From NCBI GenBank assembly GCA_013298625.1, contig JAAFIF010000001.1, forward strand, positions 62,001 to 126,000: a stretch of DNA of 64,000 nucleotides. Reading direction: 5' to 3'. Below are positions 16,493 through 28,464 of the stretch, piece by piece. Every line of letters begins with the position of its first letter. Positions within the stretch are counted from its first letter, which is position 1. Origin of the DNA: Myxococcales bacterium. Its GTDB lineage: Bacteria > Myxococcota_A > Polyangia > Polyangiales > Ga0077539. The translations under genes were made by a program, and so were the position numbers. The notes under the pieces are model-generated. The model saw only the letters and a program-made list of their open reading frames with translations, was not told where the DNA came from and did no database searches.

Positions 16493-17521
16493 GTGACTCA
16501 CTCGCTCGATCGCCGCTCGCTGCTCCGCTCGCTCGTCGCCGTCCCGACCGCCGCTGCGCTCTCGCGCTGCACGCGCGCGCAAACGGCGCCCCCCGACGGC
16601 AACACACGCGTCGCGGCGTCGAGCGGCGGCTTCGCCCTGCCCCGCTGGCCCGCCCCCTCGGCGCGCGCGAGCAGCGCGTTCTGGCAGCGCTGGGGCGACG
16701 GCAACGCCGAGATGATCGGCTACGAGGCGATCACCCCGCGCTACGGCCACCTGCGCAGCGCCGAGGTCGCGCTCGTGTACGTCACCGAGCCTTTCTCTCG
16801 CCGCACGCTCATCAAGGACGACGACGCGCAGGGGGCCGAGCGCATGGACGTTGTGAAGGTGAACATCAGCGAGAAGTTTCTCACCGGCGTCTATCCGTAC
16901 TCGGTGCTCACCAGCGTGTTCTGCCCGACCGATCGCTATGGGCGCGAGCGCTTCTCTCCGGCGAAGATCACGCTCTCTGCGCAAGAGTGGTGCGGGCACG
17001 TGTACCTTGGTGTCTGGCCGGACGAGCGAGCGTACGCGCTGCGGGGGATGAGCTATTTCGCGAGCGAAGGCGACGTCGATCAGCGCGTCGAGTGCGCGGC
17101 CAACGCGCTCTACGAAGACGCGTTGATGGTGCAGCTGCGCGAGCTCGACGGGGCGTTCAACGAGGGGCGCGAGTGGGAGGGGGCGCTGGTCCCGTCGCTC
17201 TGGCGCAACCGCAGGTCGCACCGGCCGCTCGCGCCCGAGCAAGGGCGGATCCGACGCACGGACCTCGACGCGAACACCACGCGGTTCGTGCTTGAAGCGG
17301 GGTCGTTCAGCAAGCAGTTCGACGTCGAGAAGAGCGGAGACAAGCGCATCGTCGCGTGGCAGTCGAGCGACGGCGCGCGCGCGAGGATCCTTCGCTCGAC
17401 CCGCATGCCGTACTGGTCGCTGCACAACCCCGGCGACGAAGCGCGCCGCGCAGACTTCGGCCTCGACGCGACCGCGCAGCCCGTGATCGCGCCGGACGGA
17501 AGCTCCCGCGTCGGCTTCTGA
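16493..17521 (+). CDS. Exported protein of unknown function
   Basis: The 342-residue product starts at GTG 16493. Its N-terminus, LDRRSLLRSLVAVPTAAALSRC, has a twin-arginine-like RRSLLR followed by a hydrophobic core and a possible lipobox cysteine. The mature part contains YGHLRSAEVALVYVTEPFS and VNISEKFLTGVYPYSVLTS, a soluble mostly beta domain, with no catalytic signature that could be recognised. Proteins with this shape are widespread in Myxococcota and Bacteroidota as uncharacterised septum-distant exported proteins, but no name can be given. It stands alone between the SDR gene and the next exported protein. Confidence 0.5.
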   Translation: MTHSLDRRSLLRSLVAVPTAAALSRCTRAQTAPPDGNTRVAASSGGFALPRWPAPSARASSAFWQRWGDGNAEMIGYEAITPRYGHLRSAEVALVYVTEPFSRRTLIKDDDAQGAERMDVVKVNISEKFLTGVYPYSVLTSVFCPTDRYGRERFSPAKITLSAQEWCGHVYLGVWPDERAYALRGMSYFASEGDVDQRVECAANALYEDALMVQLRELDGAFNEGREWEGALVPSLWRNRRSHRPLAPEQGRIRRTDLDANTTRFVLEAGSFSKQFDVEKSGDKRIVAWQSSDGARARILRSTRMPYWSLHNPGDEARRADFGLDATAQPVIAPDGSSRVGF

Positions 17522-17600
17522 TCGCACGAGTGTGAACAACGCTTCTCACGCGACGCAGAGAACAGCCGTTAACACATTGTAACTATTCACTTTTTGATGA

Positions 17601-18896
17601 ATGAACAGCGCGCTGCGGCGTCGTAGCAGCATGCAACGCACACACGCATGGGGGATCATGGCCGCGCTCGCGCTGGGCATCACCGCGGGCGACGCACGGG
17701 CGCAGAGCGCGCACCGCGAGCTCGTCGCGCAAGGCCACGAGTCCGCGCCGTCGATGAGCGCAGACCGCGCCGACGGCGCGACGCTGATCGCCACGGTCCG
17801 CAGCACGCCCGCCGGCCCCAAGCTCACGTTCGAGCGCAAAAACCCCGACGGAACGATCCGCTGGACCCACGCCACGCCCCACGCCGGCTTCGCGCGGCAC
17901 GTCGTCGCGCTGCGCGACGGCGCGTGGCTCGTGGTCGCGCAAGCCGAGCTCGGCGTCGCCACCCCGGACCAGAGCGGCTTCGTCACCGTCTTCGAAGACG
18001 ACGGCCGCGTTCGATGGACCGTCGCCCCGCGCGGACCGTGGACCAGCTTCGAGCCCGCCGTCGCGCCCAACGGTCGCATCTTCGTTCACGGCATGTTCTT
18101 TCGCGGATCCATTCAGCTGCCGGGCGCGCCGCGCTGGTCCTCGCGCCGACGCTTCACGGGCTTTCTCGCAGAGCTCGACGCGCAGTCCGGCAACGCGCGA
18201 TGGGCGCACACCACGGTCACCGGCGACGAGGGCGCGCAGCTCGCGCTCACCACGGACTCGACGCTCGTCGTCTCGACCCATCGAGCTCGCAAGCGCGCCG
18301 CGCAACAGCTCGTGATCGACACCTTCAGCGACACAGGTGCGTCGCTCGCGCACCGCACGATCACCCTGCAGGGAGCCGCTTATCCTCGCGCCATCCGCCC
18401 CCTCGCCAACGGCGCGTTCGCGATCGTGACCAGCACCGAGGCCACAGGGACCGACCCCGCGATGCGCCTCGGTCTCTTCGCTCGCGCCGACGCAGAGCCG
18501 ACGTGGATGGCGCTGCCCAACCACGCGACGCTCGTCGCCACGCACGACCCCGCGGCGCCGCTCGAGGTCCTCGCGCCCGGAGCCTACGCGGGCGCGTACG
18601 AAGACCACCGAGCGCTCGTTCGCGGCGCGAGGGTGATCACCATCGATCCGAGCCGCGCGGAGCGCACGCGAGAACAGTGGATCGGCACCGGCCGCTCGAT
18701 CGCCCTCGGCTCGCTGCACGCGGCCCGCGCGCACTCGCTGAACATCTCGCTCGCCGACCGCGACGCCGCCCAACGATTCACGGTCCACTGCGCGAGGGCC
18801 GAGTCGCTCGCGACGCAGACGGACCCCGGCGCGTACACGCTGCGAGACCATCGCGCGACCGTCGCCAGCGCCGCCGCGCAGCCGTTGATGTTCTGA
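17601..18896 (+). CDS. Secreted beta-propeller-like protein
   Basis: The start is ATG 17601 (431 residues), or ATG 17631 ten codons later, which would leave a shorter n-region. The signal peptide ends near DARAQS. The mature chain shows blade-like repeats ending in Arg-Trp: NPDGTIRWTHATP, FEDDGRVRWTVAP and LDAQSGNARWAHT. This is the pattern of PQQ-like/WD-type propellers that are common in myxobacterial exported proteins. No enzyme motif is visible. An A+T-rich stretch (17566-17600) directly upstream probably contains its promoter, as no gene precedes it closely. Confidence 0.55.
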   Translation: MNSALRRRSSMQRTHAWGIMAALALGITAGDARAQSAHRELVAQGHESAPSMSADRADGATLIATVRSTPAGPKLTFERKNPDGTIRWTHATPHAGFARHVVALRDGAWLVVAQAELGVATPDQSGFVTVFEDDGRVRWTVAPRGPWTSFEPAVAPNGRIFVHGMFFRGSIQLPGAPRWSSRRRFTGFLAELDAQSGNARWAHTTVTGDEGAQLALTTDSTLVVSTHRARKRAAQQLVIDTFSDTGASLAHRTITLQGAAYPRAIRPLANGAFAIVTSTEATGTDPAMRLGLFARADAEPTWMALPNHATLVATHDPAAPLEVLAPGAYAGAYEDHRALVRGARVITIDPSRAERTREQWIGTGRSIALGSLHAARAHSLNISLADRDAAQRFTVHCARAESLATQTDPGAYTLRDHRATVASAAAQPLMF

Positions 18897-18963
18897 CCTC
18901 CGAACAGCAGCGCTCAATCGAGGGTTGGTCTCGGCGCGCGACCGCGGTATCTCGTTGGCAATC

Positions 18964-19623
18964 ATGCCAGAGATGTTCGACGGACCGCCGGGCGGACGAG
19001 ACGCCGCCCTCGCCAGCGCGCGCGCAGCCGAGGCGCGCGACCACCTCGCGCAGGGCGCGATCGACGACGCCGTGCGCTGCATCTTCGAAGCAGCCGAGTA
19101 CGCGCCGGACAACACGGCGATGCTCCGCGAGTTCGTCCACGCGCTGCAGGACAACGACCGCGACCGCGAGGCCGTCGCGCTCTGCGAGAAGATCCTCGAG
19201 ATCGAGCCGAACAACGTCGCGACGCTGATCGACCTCGGGTTCTCGCTCGAGCCGTTGGGCGAGCTCGAGCGCGCCTACGCCGCGTACACGAAGGCGAGCG
19301 AGATCGACCCGAGCGACGCCACGTCGCTCAACAACCGCGCGTACCTCGAGCTCGGGCGCGCGAACCTCGAGGCCGCGCTCGCCGACGTCACCGCCGCGCT
19401 CGCGCGCAACGAGTTCGAGTCCATCGCGCACGCGACGCACGCAGAGATCCTCGCGCAGCTCGGTCGCATCGACGAGTCGTTTGCCGCGGTCAGCAAGGCC
19501 GTCGAGCAGAGCGACGAGTGGCTCGAGACCGCGAAGACCAGCGATTTTCTCGAGCCGCTGCGCGAGGACGACCGCTGGGATCGCTGGCTCGCCGAGCGAA
19601 CGCCCGCGCTGGGCGACGCCTGA
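18964..19623 (+). CDS. Tetratricopeptide-repeat protein
   Basis: ATG 18964 is taken as the start (219 residues); an in-frame ATG at 18925 adds 13 residues without a better ribosome site. At least four TPR-type helix pairs occur between residues 15 and 185. Examples are REAVALCEKILEIEPNNVAT, ELERAYAAYTKASEIDPSDA and LEAALADVTAALARNEFESI. The last about 30 residues are Trp-rich (DDRWDRWLAER). There is no signal peptide, so it is a cytoplasmic scaffold or adaptor. Partners are unknown. Confidence 0.8.
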   Translation: MPEMFDGPPGGRDAALASARAAEARDHLAQGAIDDAVRCIFEAAEYAPDNTAMLREFVHALQDNDRDREAVALCEKILEIEPNNVATLIDLGFSLEPLGELERAYAAYTKASEIDPSDATSLNNRAYLELGRANLEAALADVTAALARNEFESIAHATHAEILAQLGRIDESFAAVSKAVEQSDEWLETAKTSDFLEPLREDDRWDRWLAERTPALGDA

Positions 19624-19795
19624 TTTGCCCGAAAGGGGCGGAGGTGGGGACCGCCGCTCCGTTCGCCCGCTGTTGCGAGCCGCTCGCCCCTGCGATGGAC
19701 GCGCTCGGCGCGGCGCGGCGCGCGCGCCGTCGAATCCCGGGCGATCGTCGTGCTACCAACACGACTGTCTTCAGAAAGGACTTTGCAGCAACCAC

Positions 19796-23540
<3,745 letters not shown>

Positions 23541-23575
23541 CCCGCGGCGCCTCCGGACCTCCGCTGACGGCGACC

Positions 23576-23591
23576 GCGACAGCGCTGTCGC
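23576..23591. terminator. 16-bp palindrome after pyrG, possible terminator
   Basis: GCGACAGCGCTGTCGC is a perfect 16-bp palindrome 36 bp after the pyrG stop. Flanking CCG and CGG could extend the stem with a mismatch. There is no T-run, so intrinsic termination is uncertain. Confidence 0.35.
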
Positions 23592-23693
23592 AGTGCGGGA
23601 TCTTCGCGAGCGGGACGAGCTTGGGCTACGATGAACACAAGACGACGGAGTCTCGTCGTGGTTCGTGTTCACTCGAGAGGAGTTCGTTTCGTC

Positions 23694-24533
23694 ATGTCGA
23701 AGATGCTTCGCAGCGCAGCTACTGTGGCCGTCCTCAGCGCCCTTACCGCGTGTGGTCCGATGGAGCCGGCTGGCCGTGACGCCGCCGCCGACGCGCGCAT
23801 CGACACCGGCGTAAACGCTCCCGACGGCAGCAATCCTCCCGCGGACACTGGCGTCAATCCCCCCGCGGACAGCGGCGTCAATCCCCCAGGCGACGGCGGC
23901 GGATCGGGGACGTGCGGCGCCGCGTACTCGCCCTGCGACCCGGTCACCAATCGCGGCTGCCCCGCGGGACAAGCGTGCGCGATCTCGAACCAGATGATGC
24001 GCATGTCGACCTGTATTCCCGCTGGTCGCGGCGCGTTCGGCGCCACGTGCATGGGGCCCGAAGAGTGCCAAGAGGGCCTCGGATGCATCGGCGGCAAGTG
24101 CGCGCGTTGGTGCTGCGGCTCAGGAGACAACACCACGTGTCGCGGGATGCCCGGCGGCCGCCCCGGCGCGATCTGCAACATCGACGTCGGCGGAACGGGC
24201 TTGTTCGCCTGCAGCCTCCCCGACAACTGCGACGTTCATCAGCAAAACTGCATGACCGCCACCAACTCGTGCGTGCCGATCGGCGCCGACGGCACCACCC
24301 AGTGCGTCGCTCCGATCGCCGGCGCGATGCCCGGCGCGGCGTGCAGCTCGCTCAACGGCTGCCCGCGCGGCCACGTGTGCGTCGGCCCTGCCGGCATGGG
24401 CACCTGCCGCCAGGTCTGCGACCCCACGGGCATGGCCATGGGGATGTTCTCGTCCTGCGCAGCGCCCATGATGTGCTCGCGCATCAACGGCTTTCCCATG
24501 AACATCGGCGCGTGCACCACGCCCATGATGTGA
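23694..24533 (+). CDS. Cysteine-rich lipoprotein with Pro/Asp/Gly linker
   Basis: ATG 23694 is chosen (279 residues) because GAGAGGAG lies 11 nt upstream and a signal with lipobox LTAC follows at once. After the lipidated cysteine comes a low-complexity linker built from near-repeats of DTGVNPPADSGVNPP. The rest is cysteine-rich (CDPVTNRGCPAGQAC, CQEGLGCIGGKCARWCC, CPRGHVCVGPAGMGTC). This architecture is typical of the large families of surface lipoproteins in Polyangiales; function is unknown. Its stop codon abuts the convergent hisIE stop with no gap. Confidence 0.65.
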   Translation: MSKMLRSAATVAVLSALTACGPMEPAGRDAAADARIDTGVNAPDGSNPPADTGVNPPADSGVNPPGDGGGSGTCGAAYSPCDPVTNRGCPAGQACAISNQMMRMSTCIPAGRGAFGATCMGPEECQEGLGCIGGKCARWCCGSGDNTTCRGMPGGRPGAICNIDVGGTGLFACSLPDNCDVHQQNCMTATNSCVPIGADGTTQCVAPIAGAMPGAACSSLNGCPRGHVCVGPAGMGTCRQVCDPTGMAMGMFSSCAAPMMCSRINGFPMNIGACTTPMM

Positions 24534-25229
24534 TCAGCGACGGGCGGCCTTCTCGTCGAGGCCGCTCGTCCCGAAGCGACGGCGCAGCTCGTTGAGCACC
24601 GCGCGCCACGCGACGCCACGGGACAAGAGCCCGACGCACGCGTGGTACACGACGTCCGCCAGCTCGCTCGCCACGCGCTCGTCGCTCTCTGCTTCGATCG
24701 CGCGCGCGAGCTCGTCCGCTTCTTCGCGCAGCTTCGCGTTGATCTTCGCCGCGCCCGCCTGCAGCAACGTTCGCGTGTACGAGCGCTCGGACTCACCGTG
24801 CGCGCGCGCCGAGAGCGCGGCTTCGAGGCGCTCCATCATCGCGAGCGGCCGCGAGCCTGGGCGCCAATCTCCAGCATCCAAACGGCGGTAGAAGCAGCTC
24901 GCAGCGCCCGTGTGACAGCTCGGCCCCGCTGGGTCGATGAGCGCGAGCACCGCGTCCCCGTCGCAGTCGAGGTAGAGTTCGCTCACCGCCAGCGTGTGCC
25001 CGCTGCTCTCGCCCTTTCGCCAGAGCGCCCCGCGCGAGCGCGAGTAGAAGTGCGCCTCGCGCGTCGCGAGCGTACGCGAGAGCGCCTCGCGGTTGGCCCA
25101 CGCGACCATGCGCACCTCCCCCGAGAGCGCGTCCTGCGCGATCACCACCACGAGCCCGCGCTCGTCGAACTTCACCGCGTCGAGCCACGCATCGCTCGAC
25201 GGCTCTCCGACTGCATTCTCTTCGCTCAC
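24534..25229 (-). CDS. hisIE: Phosphoribosyl-AMP cyclohydrolase / phosphoribosyl-ATP pyrophosphatase
   Basis: This 231-residue bifunctional enzyme catalyses the second and third steps of histidine synthesis. Residues 15-118 are HisI: MVAWANREAL, SRSRGALWRKGESSGHTL, the metal-binding DCDGD (88-92) and CHTGAASC (Cys105, Cys112). Residues about 128-215 are HisE: KLREEADELARAIEAES and SELADVVYHACVGLL, the acidic helices that bind Mg-pyrophosphate. The order and length match fused HisIE proteins. The start is GTG 25229. No other his gene is nearby, so the gene is outside a histidine operon. Confidence 0.96.
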   Translation of the reverse strand: MSEENAVGEPSSDAWLDAVKFDERGLVVVIAQDALSGEVRMVAWANREALSRTLATREAHFYSRSRGALWRKGESSGHTLAVSELYLDCDGDAVLALIDPAGPSCHTGAASCFYRRLDAGDWRPGSRPLAMMERLEAALSARAHGESERSYTRTLLQAGAAKINAKLREEADELARAIEAESDERVASELADVVYHACVGLLSRGVAWRAVLNELRRRFGTSGLDEKAARR

Positions 25230-25280
25230 GACGCGCGAGCGTCGCGCGCCGGGCCGCCGCGCGGCAACCGCGTATTGCGC

Positions 25281-25931
25281 TCAGCCTCGGATGTTCGCGA
25301 TCCGCTGGTCCTCCGCCTGCCGCTGCGCGCGCGCGATGTCCTCCATGCGGTTCATCATGCGGGAGGCGACGTCGCCCGCTTCTTGTCCGCGAGACTGCGC
25401 GTCCTCGGCCCGTTCGCGAGCCCGGTCTGCCTGCTTCTCGGCCTGCTTCGACGACACGCGGTGCTGCTCGCTGAGAAAGTCGAGGCCACCGCTCGTCGCG
25501 CTGGCGCAGCCGTCGATGATCTTGCCGGACGCGTCGATGCTCGCCGCGGCTTGCCTGAGGTTCGCAGCCTCGACCCGACCGCCGACATCCACCACGGAGC
25601 TGCCCGGTGCGTGGTGGCTCTCGCTGGCCGAGGTGTTCGCCTCGGCCACCGTCGCCTGCCGCGAGACCGCCGCTGACGCGATCCCCATCGCGCCGCTGGT
25701 GATCTTCGAGCCCGCCCCGACGAGCGCGCTCGCGAGCCGCGCCCCTGCTGCCGCGCGCTCTTCGCTCAGCGAGCGCTCCATGTGCGTCTCGCGCTCTTGC
25801 CGCGCGCCGTCTCGCTCTGCGCGCGCGATCGCGCGATCGTCGCGCGCCCCTTCGATCGCCAGCTGCTGCGCCGCCATCATCGGGTCATCGAACATCACCG
25901 GGCTCGCGCCCACTCTTCCAATTGCGCTCAT
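25281..25931 (-). CDS. Putative type III secretion hydrophilic translocator (YopD/SctB-position protein)
   Basis: This 216-residue product is the last gene of the five-gene translocon-like operon, 74 bp after the YopB-like gene. It is rich in Ala, Arg, Glu and Gln and predicted largely helical. A single weakly hydrophobic stretch lies near residues 65-92 (ARLASALVGAGSKITSGAMG), and a long charged coiled-coil follows at about 150-212. That layout (one hydrophobic segment, C-terminal amphipathic helix) is the one known for YopD/PopD/IpaC. It ends in IANIRG, the Arg-Gly ending shared with three operon mates. There is no Sec signal peptide. Sequence alone would not identify it; the call leans on operon position. 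Confidence 0.55.
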   Translation of the reverse strand: MSAIGRVGASPVMFDDPMMAAQQLAIEGARDDRAIARAERDGARQERETHMERSLSEERAAAGARLASALVGAGSKITSGAMGIASAAVSRQATVAEANTSASESHHAPGSSVVDVGGRVEAANLRQAAASIDASGKIIDGCASATSGGLDFLSEQHRVSSKQAEKQADRARERAEDAQSRGQEAGDVASRMMNRMEDIARAQRQAEDQRIANIRG

Positions 25932-26005
25932 GACTCTCTCCTTCTCGCTGTGGTCTTCGAACGATCACTCTTCGTCGCTCGGTGTGCGACGCGCGGCTCT
26001 ATCCC

Positions 26006-27196
26006 TCACCCGCGCAACAAGTTGCGCGTGACGTTGCTCTGTCCGCGCGTCCGCTCTTGGCCGATGTCCATCCCCCGCGTGCGCTGCCTGCTCACGGACT
26101 CGGCGAGCTCGCGAAGGTCCTCGACGAGCGCGTTCAGCGCCTCGAGCGCGCGCTTGCTGCCTTCGCCGTGCCGACGCGCGTCCGCGCGATCGTTTGACGC
26201 CATAAACGAATGGGCTCCGCTCACGATGCCAGCGGTGCCCGCGGTCACCTCTGCGGTACCGCGCGTCACGTTCGCGACGGTCTTGGTCACCTCCGCCGTC
26301 TGCCTCGATCGCGCGGCCGAGTCGCTCGCCATGCTCGCGACGTTGGCCGCGGAGGTGTTCGGTCCTACGCCGCGCATCCGCGAGCCGATGCCAAGCGACC
26401 CCACGCTGAGCGCCGCGCCGCCGAGGCTCAGACCCACGCTCACCCACTGCAATGCTGGCGGCACGGTGCCGCCTCCGAGCTGAATTCCCTGACCGACGAC
26501 GCCTGTCGTCTGTCCCGCGATCGAAACCGACGCCCCGACCACGTTTAGGGCGTTGAGTGGGTTCGCGATCAGCCCGAGGACCGAGCTGACCACCCCGAGG
26601 ATGCTCGCCCCGAACGCGATCGCCGCGCCCGCCGTGTTCGCCGCCGGATCGCCCTGTGCCACGGCGTTCGCGATGTCCGACGTCGCGTTGCCGAGCAGAC
26701 CGAGCCCGCCCGCGACCGCGCCGATGATCGCCGCAGCGCCAGCAACTCCGCCCGGGCCAGTGACCACGCACGACGCGATGCTCGCGACGACTCCTGCGAT
26801 CGCCGCGACGTAGCCCGCGATCTTCGCGAACGTGGACCAAAAGCTCGCGGTCCCCTCATTCGCCGAAGCCTTCGCCGCCGCCTCGGCCTGCGCCTTCATG
26901 TGCAGCGCTCGCGCTTGCTGATTGGCCTCGGTCGAGCTGCGATTCGCCTGAAAGCCCGTCTGCTCGACGAGGCGCGCGACCGTCATGATTGCAGACTCGG
27001 GGTCGCCGAGATCGCCAGCGACCGAACGAAAGCGCTCTTGCACCTGCGCCAAGAACGCCCGCACTTCAGCGGCGCTCGCGCCAGAAACGGGCGGCAACAC
27101 GACGTCTGGAGCCACGCGAGGCGCCTCGGCCGTCGCAGAGACCCCGCCCATCGAGACCCCAGCAGTGCGGGACAACGAGCCAACGTCCATGCTCAT
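26006..27196 (-). CDS. Putative type III secretion hydrophobic translocator (YopB/IpaB/SctE-like)
   Basis: ATG 27196 (396 residues) follows a strong GGGAGGT site and overlaps the stop of the chaperone gene by 4 bp. Residues 1-120 are polar and helical. Residues 124-168 form one long hydrophobic hairpin (KIAGYVAAIAGVVASIASCV, then GAAAIIGAVAGGLGLLG). A second hydrophobic stretch spans 187-212, and 250-272 is moderately hydrophobic. The C-terminal about 100 residues are charged and helical, ending NLLRG. Pore-forming SctE translocators have exactly this central hydrophobic pair, N- and C-terminal helices and no Sec signal. A preceding LcrH-type chaperone gene is the usual partner. It would form the pore in a target membrane with the SctB-like protein. 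Confidence 0.68.
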   Translation of the reverse strand: MSMDVGSLSRTAGVSMGGVSATAEAPRVAPDVVLPPVSGASAAEVRAFLAQVQERFRSVAGDLGDPESAIMTVARLVEQTGFQANRSSTEANQQARALHMKAQAEAAAKASANEGTASFWSTFAKIAGYVAAIAGVVASIASCVVTGPGGVAGAAAIIGAVAGGLGLLGNATSDIANAVAQGDPAANTAGAAIAFGASILGVVSSVLGLIANPLNALNVVGASVSIAGQTTGVVGQGIQLGGGTVPPALQWVSVGLSLGGAALSVGSLGIGSRMRGVGPNTSAANVASMASDSAARSRQTAEVTKTVANVTRGTAEVTAGTAGIVSGAHSFMASNDRADARRHGEGSKRALEALNALVEDLRELAESVSRQRTRGMDIGQERTRGQSNVTRNLLRG

Positions 27197-27648
27197 CGCG
27201 CACCTCCCGTCGTGTACGGCGCTTCCGCGACGAGCAGCCAAGGCTCGACTGCGCTGGTGTCCTCCATCGTCGCGCGGACGTGCTCGGCGAGCACGCGAGC
27301 GCGCTCGTGCTTGCCCGCCTCGGCGAAGCACGCAGCGGCGTAGGCCATCGCGCTCGAGTCGCTGCCGAACATCGCCGCGAGCTGAAAGACCTCGCCCGCT
27401 TCTTCGACGGCGCCAGAGGCCTTCTTCGCCGAGGCGAGCCCCAGCCAGAACTCGGTCCGCTGCGGATCGAGCTGCACGCAGCGCGTGAACAGCGCTTCGG
27501 CGTCCTTCACCCGATCGCGAGCGAGCGCGTCGCACGCGAGCGTGTACATCCCGTCCACGATTCGCTTGGGAATCCCCAGCACGTCCGCAGGACACGCCGA
27601 CCCGTCGATGAGCGCGTCGAGCGCTCGCTTCAGCCCCGTCTTCTCCAT
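27193..27648 (-). CDS. LcrH/SycD-like type III secretion chaperone (TPR)
   Basis: ATG 27648 (151 residues) is preceded by GGAGG. After an amphipathic N-terminal helix (KRALDALIDGSACPADVLGI) come three TPR-like repeats between about 30 and 135: MYTLACDALARDRVKDAEAL, FTRCVQLDPQRTEFWLGLAS, and AMAYAAACFAEAGKHERARV. Size and three-repeat layout match class II chaperones (LcrH/SycD, IpgC, PcrH), about 160 residues, which hold both translocators in the cytoplasm. The gene sits directly before the YopB-like gene with translational coupling, as lcrH does. Unlike its four neighbours it lacks the Arg-Gly C-terminus, as expected for a protein that stays inside. Confidence 0.72.
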   Translation of the reverse strand: MEKTGLKRALDALIDGSACPADVLGIPKRIVDGMYTLACDALARDRVKDAEALFTRCVQLDPQRTEFWLGLASAKKASGAVEEAGEVFQLAAMFGSDSSAMAYAAACFAEAGKHERARVLAEHVRATMEDTSAVEPWLLVAEAPYTTGGAR

Positions 27649-27701
27649 CACAGCCTCCACAACGATTTGGTTGCCACCCTCGAGCGCAGCCCGGTCCCCG
27701 T

Positions 27702-28370
27702 TCACCCGCGGATGTTCTGCGCGATCGCCTTTCGGCTTTCGTTGCGCGACGCCATGACGTTGGACGTGATCTGCAACAGCTGGCTGCGGCGGCTCATCAC
27801 CTGTTGCAGCTCGATCTGGCTGGTCTCTCCCTCGCTGCGAAGCGAGGTGGCCTTCTCTTCGATCGCCTTGCGCAGGTCTCGAATCGTCGTCTCGGACAGC
27901 TTCGCGTCGGCCGGGACGGTGACACCGAACTGCCGAAGCACCTCTCCGAGCCTCGTCTGGACTCGCGCCCCGCCTTCGTCCGCGTACGTGAACGGCGCGC
28001 GGAGGTCGAGCGGCGCCGCTTGGTTGCCGGCAGCTGTGGTGATTTGATTGTTCAGCGCGTTGAGCGCCTCGCTGAGCATGCGCCCACGCGCAGCGTTCTG
28101 CTTCATGCCGGCGAGCTTCGAGCGAATGTTGAGATCGAGGTCGTTGAGCTGCTCGCCGACCATCAGCAGGATGTCTTCGTCGGACAGCGCGGGGCGGTTC
28201 GACGCGACGACCTCGCGCAGCTCCGCCATCTCGGTCTCCATGCGCGCTGCCGCCTGTCGCCGCGCCTCGGCTGACCCCGGAATCGGCGCGCTCACCGCGC
28301 CTGGAACTTCCGCCGCGCCAGCGCTGCTGCCCGCCCTGTTCGATCCGCCCACGTTCGATGATCCAGCCAT
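27702..28370 (-). CDS. Putative type III secretion tip/filament protein (LcrV/SctA-position protein)
   Basis: This 222-residue product lies between the small first gene and the chaperone gene, the position of lcrV. A low-complexity Gly/Ser/Ala start (1-35) is followed by coiled-coil helices: ARRQAAARMETEMAELREVV, DILLMVGEQLNDLDLNIRSK, and a long C-terminal helix from about 160 (SQIELQQVMSRRSQLLQITS) ending IAQNIRG. Tip and filament proteins of the LcrV/EspA type also consist of two long helices that form a coiled coil with their C-terminal one, but their sequences diverge widely. The family call is an inference from position and helix layout. There is no Sec signal. Confidence 0.5.
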   Translation of the reverse strand: MAGSSNVGGSNRAGSSAGAAEVPGAVSAPIPGSAEARRQAAARMETEMAELREVVASNRPALSDEDILLMVGEQLNDLDLNIRSKLAGMKQNAARGRMLSEALNALNNQITTAAGNQAAPLDLRAPFTYADEGGARVQTRLGEVLRQFGVTVPADAKLSETTIRDLRKAIEEKATSLRSEGETSQIELQQVMSRRSQLLQITSNVMASRNESRKAIAQNIRG

Positions 28371-28464
28371 AGCCCACGCTCTCTTTCTTCTCTGTTCGAC
28401 CGTTTGAATTCACACACACTCAATCAACGGCGCCCGCGACCGCCGCGCGCGCCGCTCGCGCGGC

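Noticed and set aside
19624..19795. glmS ribozyme or other riboswitch before glmS
   Set aside because: No recognisable ribozyme core was seen, and the glmS ribozyme is a Firmicutes feature.
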